The notes beneath the pieces are model-generated. The model saw nothing but the letters and a program-made list of their open reading frames with translations. It had not been told where the DNA came from and searched no databases. A stretch of 64,000 nucleotides of DNA, taken from assembly GCF_005502745.1 (NCBI RefSeq), contig NZ_SCNL01000002.1, positions 62,001 through 126,000 on the forward strand, written 5' to 3'. Positions within the stretch are counted from its first letter, which is position 1, and each line of letters begins with the position of its first letter. Source of the stretch: Sphingomonas sp. 3P27F8 (GTDB lineage Bacteria; Pseudomonadota; Alphaproteobacteria; Sphingomonadales; Sphingomonadaceae). The translations under genes and the position numbers were made by a program. Shown one piece after another: positions 60,432 through 64,000 of the stretch.

Positions 60432-62609
60432 TCAGCCCTGCCGGCGGAGCGAAAGGGTCGGCACCTCGCCGCCCTCGGCGAGCGCCGCGCCGCGCCCGGA
60501 AAGCGACGGGTTGGTCATGAAATAACGGTGGAGGTTGAATGGTTTGTCACCGGGCTTCAGGCGAACGTAGCTGCCGTCCGGCTCCAGCTCCCAGCTTTGC
60601 TCGTCATCGATAAGGTTCGCCACCATTACCTGATCGAGCACCTGATCGTGAACCGTCTCGTTGATGAGCGGCAACATATATTCGACCCGGCGATCGAAAT
60701 TGCGCGGCATCCAGTCTGCCGATGAGATCAGCACATGCGCCCCATCGTTGGGCAATGCCGCCCCATTGCCGAAACACGCGATGCGGCTGTGCTCAAGGAA
60801 GCGCCCGATCACCGATTTCACCCGGATGTTATCCGACATTCCCGGCACCTTCGGGCGCAGGCAGCAGATGCCGCGCACGACCAGATCGATCTCCACCCCG
60901 GCCCCGCTCGCCTCGTAGAGCTTCTCGATGATCGCAGGATCGACCACCGAATTCATCTTCGCCCAGATTGCCGCAGGCTTGCCTGCACGTGCGAAGGCGA
61001 TCTCTGCGTCGATCAGTTCGATCAGCCGGTCACGCAGACCGCGCGGGGAGATGACGAGAAGCTCCATCCCTTGCGGCTCGACATAGCCGGTGATGTAATT
61101 GAACACCTGCGCCGCATCGCGCCCGATGCGCGGATCGGCGGTGAAGAAACTGAGATCGGTATAGATGCGTGCGGTGATCGGGTGATAATTGCCGGTGCCG
61201 AAATGACAGTAAGTGCGGAACTGCCCGCCCTCGCGCCGCACCACCATCGATATCTTGGCATGGGTCTTCCAGTCGATGAAGCCATAGACCACCTGCACGC
61301 CGGCGCGCTCGAGCGCGCTGGCCCACAGCATGTTCTGCTCCTCGTCGAAGCGCGCCTTCAATTCGACCACCGCCGTCACGGACTTGCCCGCCTCCGCAGC
61401 GGCGATCAGCGCGTTGATGACCGCGGACTGCTTGCCGGCGCGATACAGCGTCTGCTTGATCGCCACCACGTCCGGGTCGTTCGCAGCCTGTTTCAGAAAG
61501 GCCAGCACCACGTCGAACGTCTCGTAAGGGTGGTGGACGATGATGTCCTTCGAGCGGATTGCGGCGAAGCAATCGCCGCCGAACTCGCGGATGCGTTCGG
61601 GAAAGCGCGGTGTGAATGGCGGAAATTTCAGATCTGGCCGATCTTCTTCGTAAAGCTGATCGAGATCCCCGATTCCCAGGAACGATCCGCTCTCGGTAAT
61701 CAGCGCGCCGGCCTCGCCCAGTTCACCGCGCAGCGCGTTTTCCAGCGCATCTGGCATCCCGGTTTCCAGCTCCAGACGGATGACCCGCCCGCGCCGCCGC
61801 CGCTTGATCGCATTGGCGAAGTAGCGGACAAGATCCTCCGCCTCTTCCTCGATTTCGATATCGCTATCGCGCAGCACGCGAAATTCCGCCGCGCCGAGCA
61901 CACGATAACCGGGGAACAGCACGTGCGAGAACCGCTTGACGATCGATTCGATCGCCACGTAGCGCGCCTGCTCACCCGGCAGCCTGACGAAACGACGCAT
62001 CGACGCGGAAAGCATCACCAGTTCACGGATCGGCTCGTCGTCGGAGAGCCGCATCAGATCGAACATCACCGCCAGGCCCTTGTTGGGCATGAACGGGAAG
62101 GGATGCGCAGGATCGAGCGCCTGCGGCGTCAGGATCGGCAGAAGCTGCTCGCGGAAATGCGTTTCCAGCCATGCGATCTCCTCCGCCGAGAGCACCGCAT
62201 CGACCCGGCTCGAGCCCAGCACCTGAAGACCGGTATCAGCCAGCGCATGGCGGATATCGCGCCATACGGTCTCCTGATCCATCAGCAGTTTGTCCGCCGC
62301 CGCGGTGATTGCGTTCAGCTGCTGGGTCGGCGTCAGCCCGTCCGCGGAGCGCGCCTCCACCTCCAGAATCTGTTGCCCCTTCAGCCCGGCGACGCGAACC
62401 ATGAAGAACTCGTCGAGGTTCGAGCCGGAAATGGACAGGAACCGCAACCGTTCCAGCAACGGATGCGCAGGATTGCACGCCTCCTCCAGCACGCGCCGGT
62501 TGAACGCCAGCCACGAAAGCTCGCGATTGAAATAACGCCCCGACGTGCTCGGCTCGAACGGATCGTCGTCTTCGCGGATGCTGGCGGCGATATGGGCTGG
62601 GCGGGTCAT
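60432..62609 (-). CDS. ppk1: polyphosphate kinase 1
   Basis: A 725-aa enzyme that makes long-chain polyphosphate from ATP. Domains in order: N-terminal YFNRELSWLAFNRRVLEEA, head domain, then two phospholipase D-like catalytic domains, with DIIVHHPYETFDVVLAFLKQAANDPDVVAIKQTLYR, and VELKARFDEEQNMLWASALERAGVQVVYGFIDWKTHAKISMVVR where the KTHAK His is the catalytic candidate. Then ISSADWMPRNFDRRVEYMLPL follows in the C-terminal domain. Length is typical (E. coli 688). Its start overlaps the hdaA stop by four bases. Confidence 0.96.
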   Translation of the reverse strand: MTRPAHIAASIREDDDPFEPSTSGRYFNRELSWLAFNRRVLEEACNPAHPLLERLRFLSISGSNLDEFFMVRVAGLKGQQILEVEARSADGLTPTQQLNAITAAADKLLMDQETVWRDIRHALADTGLQVLGSSRVDAVLSAEEIAWLETHFREQLLPILTPQALDPAHPFPFMPNKGLAVMFDLMRLSDDEPIRELVMLSASMRRFVRLPGEQARYVAIESIVKRFSHVLFPGYRVLGAAEFRVLRDSDIEIEEEAEDLVRYFANAIKRRRRGRVIRLELETGMPDALENALRGELGEAGALITESGSFLGIGDLDQLYEEDRPDLKFPPFTPRFPERIREFGGDCFAAIRSKDIIVHHPYETFDVVLAFLKQAANDPDVVAIKQTLYRAGKQSAVINALIAAAEAGKSVTAVVELKARFDEEQNMLWASALERAGVQVVYGFIDWKTHAKISMVVRREGGQFRTYCHFGTGNYHPITARIYTDLSFFTADPRIGRDAAQVFNYITGYVEPQGMELLVISPRGLRDRLIELIDAEIAFARAGKPAAIWAKMNSVVDPAIIEKLYEASGAGVEIDLVVRGICCLRPKVPGMSDNIRVKSVIGRFLEHSRIACFGNGAALPNDGAHVLISSADWMPRNFDRRVEYMLPLINETVHDQVLDQVMVANLIDDEQSWELEPDGSYVRLKPGDKPFNLHRYFMTNPSLSGRGAALAEGGEVPTLSLRRQG

Positions 62610-63229
62610 TCGTAATCCGTCGTCGGGAGCGGGATAAGGGCGGCGGCGGCAAGTGTGGTGCGCGCCAGCGGGATCGACAGCCGCTTGCGGCGCTCCAGCA
62701 CCTCCTGGTCCAGCGCATCCACCGTTCGCATGACAGCAATATGACTACGCTCGATCCGCGTTACCAGCCAGTCGATCAGATCGGGTCGCGCATCCAGCCC
62801 GCGCCGCAGGAACTGCCGCCCCAGCAGCACCCGCATCAACTCGTCGTCTGGCGCGCCGATCGTGGCCACCGGCGAGGCGCCCAGACGCGACCGCAGGTCT
62901 GGGAGCTTGATCCGCCACTCGGGTGGCGGGGCATCCGCAACGATCAGCAGCGGCTTGCGCTCGGCTTGTGCGCGGTTCCATTCGTGGAAAAGTTCGGTTT
63001 CGGAGCGCTTTTCCGCGTCGTCGATGATCGCGCCGCCACTTTTCGAGGCGAAGATGCGGGCAAGCAGGCTGCGCCCCGATTTCCTCGGGCCGGTGAGCAG
63101 CGCGGTCATCACCGGCCACGCGCCCCAATGTTCCACCATATGTGCCGCACGCGCGTTCGAGGGTGTGACCAGAAACTCCTCGTCGCGGGGATCGGCGGGC
63201 CACTCCAGCGGCAGCGCGATCTGGTTCAT
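62606..63229 (-). CDS. hdaA: DnaA-related regulator of replication initiation (HdaA-like)
   Basis: A 207-aa AAA+-like protein that, with the sliding clamp, promotes hydrolysis of DnaA-ATP in alphaproteobacteria. The N-terminal QIALPL (residues 3-8) is a clamp-binding motif. The following FLVTPSNARAAHMVEHWGAWP is the family's early segment. The nucleotide loop is GPRKSGRSLL (47-56), in which the canonical Lys of GxxxxGK[ST] is Arg53. The tail helix HIAVMRTVDALDQEVLERRKRLSIPLAR is typical. It is shorter than Caulobacter HdaA. It is followed by ppk1 (4-base overlap) and preceded by a DUF2066-like gene. Confidence 0.9.
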   Translation of the reverse strand: MNQIALPLEWPADPRDEEFLVTPSNARAAHMVEHWGAWPVMTALLTGPRKSGRSLLARIFASKSGGAIIDDAEKRSETELFHEWNRAQAERKPLLIVADAPPPEWRIKLPDLRSRLGASPVATIGAPDDELMRVLLGRQFLRRGLDARPDLIDWLVTRIERSHIAVMRTVDALDQEVLERRKRLSIPLARTTLAAAALIPLPTTDYE

Positions 63230-64000
63230 CCGGCGGTCGCGTTGTCCGCCGCCACGTCCGGCGGGAGCAATTGGGGCGCGCGGCGGATGCGGAGCGTGGT
63301 GCCGTTGCCCAACACCTGCCAGCCGCGGGATTGGAGCGCGGCACGGAAGGCGTCGGGGGTGCCGCCATAGGTTATCGTCATCACCGATACACCGCCGAGC
63401 GCCAGGCTGGACGTTGCCGCGCTTGAAACCCCGGGCACGCCGCGCATTGCCGCCTCAGTGCCATTCACCGCCGCCGCCCCTGGCGAATCGAACTGCACGG
63501 AGATCGTCGTACCGCCCACTGTAAGGCCGTCGACCGGCTGCGAGTCGTCCGGTGCCGCCGTTTCGGCGGTCGCCGCCACCGGCGCGACATAGGCAAGGCC
63601 GGGATCCCGCCGCAGCGCCCCGCTGTTCAGCGCTGTTTGATAAAGATCATCGAGCCGCTTCACACCGACGTCGAGCAGCTGCCCAAGCCCGGCTGGCGAG
63701 CCGACGCGCAGCGCGAACTGGCCGAACAGCCGGTTATCTGGTCCTCCCCGCGCCTGAAACACCCCGATGATCGGGCCACCCGGCCATTGGCGGGAAAGAC
63801 TGACGGTGGGCATCAGCACATCGCTGCCGCCATATTGATCGAGCACCGATCGCCACCAGCCACGCCCCGGCCGCTGCGTCTGTCCATAATTGAGCAGCAG
63901 CGGGTCCGCGCCGTTGCCGACGGGGCGAATGTAATCCACCGTGCTGCCGCCGGTGCGGAAGCGTGCCCAGGCCTCCTGCCACGGTGTGCGCTGTTCGAAT
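63226..64000 (-). CDS. DUF2066-like protein, partial at 5' end
   Basis: The frame runs to the window edge without a stop, so the N-terminus lies beyond base 64000. At least 257 residues are visible. The part FEQRTPWQEAWARFRTGG, LDQYGGSDVLMPTVSLSRQWPGGPIIGVFQARG, LFGQFALRV and RLDDLYQTALNSG fits the DUF2066-like pattern of alphaproteobacteria seen upstream of hda. Two Ala/Gly-rich beta segments, one with the SVQFDSPGAAAVN stretch and one with VSVMTITYGGTPDAFRAALQSRGWQV, resemble metal-binding-domain (HMA-like) folds without the cysteine pair. Function is unknown. A GTG at 63939 would be an internal start but is unlikely. Confidence 0.7.
   Translation of the reverse strand, partial: FEQRTPWQEAWARFRTGGSTVDYIRPVGNGADPLLLNYGQTQRPGRGWWRSVLDQYGGSDVLMPTVSLSRQWPGGPIIGVFQARGGPDNRLFGQFALRVGSPAGLGQLLDVGVKRLDDLYQTALNSGALRRDPGLAYVAPVAATAETAAPDDSQPVDGLTVGGTTISVQFDSPGAAAVNGTEAAMRGVPGVSSAATSSLALGGVSVMTITYGGTPDAFRAALQSRGWQVLGNGTTLRIRRAPQLLPPDVAADNATAG

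Noticed and set aside
60735..62615. Very long plus-strand open frame opposite ppk1
   Set aside because: Shadow of ppk1. Composition is His/Arg-rich and has no similarity to any known family.

Overview
This 64 kb window is a gene-dense, GC-rich chromosomal segment of an alphaproteobacterium, most likely Sphingomonas or a close relative in the Sphingomonadaceae. The evidence is gene order (lolD next to dnaE; rpsB-tsf-pyrH-frr-uppS-cdsA-dxr-rseP-bamA-skp-fabZ; lapA-pyrF-trpF-trpB-trpA-accD-folC; ispDF-pncC; ratA-lipA; hdaA-ppk1-ppx), an alphaproteobacterial IspDF fusion, a DUF6628-like protein, and the absence of lipid A genes from the bam/fabZ cluster, as expected for a bacterium that uses glycosphingolipids instead of LPS. 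No insertion sequence, phage, CRISPR array or rRNA was seen. There is one tRNA, tRNA-Thr(UGU).

Layout. 1-2.0 kb: the end of an RND pump gene and its outer-membrane channel. 2.1-3.3 kb: a phasin and a periplasmic cyclophilin. 3.3-10.4 kb: dnaE, an HdeD-like membrane protein, glutathione peroxidase, a GNAT acetyltransferase and the lipoprotein-release ABC pair. 10.6-13.2 kb: a TonB-dependent receptor. 13.2-14.6 kb: an Hsp20 gene with a sigma-32 promoter and a ROSE-like RNA thermometer, then a PilZ protein and rpmE. 14.7-25.8 kb: the large envelope/translation cluster on the minus strand. 26-27.8 kb: a small membrane-protein gene behind two LexA-box-like repeats, then pssA and psd. 28-32.4 kb: icd, a CPA2 antiporter and a GT4 glycosyltransferase. 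32.4-33.3 kb: a YqjI-like PadR regulator with a DUF2218 gene. 33.3-37.2 kb: a tightly overlapping rarA/serine hydrolase/YjbR/unknown operon. 37.2-40.4 kb: tRNA-Thr, then an EEP-family/patatin pair. 40.5-46.4 kb: lapA, pyrF, trpFBA, accD, folC. 46.5-50.3 kb: a DUF6628-like gene, a response regulator, an RsuA-type pseudouridine synthase, rsmD and an MHS transporter. 50.5-54.7 kb: ispDF, an unknown periplasmic gene, pncC, ratA, lipA and a carbonic anhydrase. 54.7-64 kb: ppk2, aspS, rnd, an I78 inhibitor lipoprotein, ppx, ppk1, hdaA and a partial DUF2066-like gene.

How it fits together. Most genes are housekeeping: replication (dnaE, hdaA, rarA), translation (rpsB, tsf, frr, aspS, rpmE, rsmD, rluB-type), envelope building (bamA, skp, rseP, uppS, cdsA, pssA, psd, lol, fabZ, accD) and isoprenoid, tryptophan and pyrimidine synthesis. 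Polyphosphate metabolism is concentrated at 54.7-62.6 kb. The least ordinary signals are regulatory: a tandem LexA-box promoter in front of a small single-span membrane protein, a ROSE-type thermometer, an 81-bp palindromic element between tsf and pyrH, and a YqjI-type metal regulator whose usual ferric-reductase partner is not adjacent. Gene calls are motif-based readings by eye. No alignment or database search was run.
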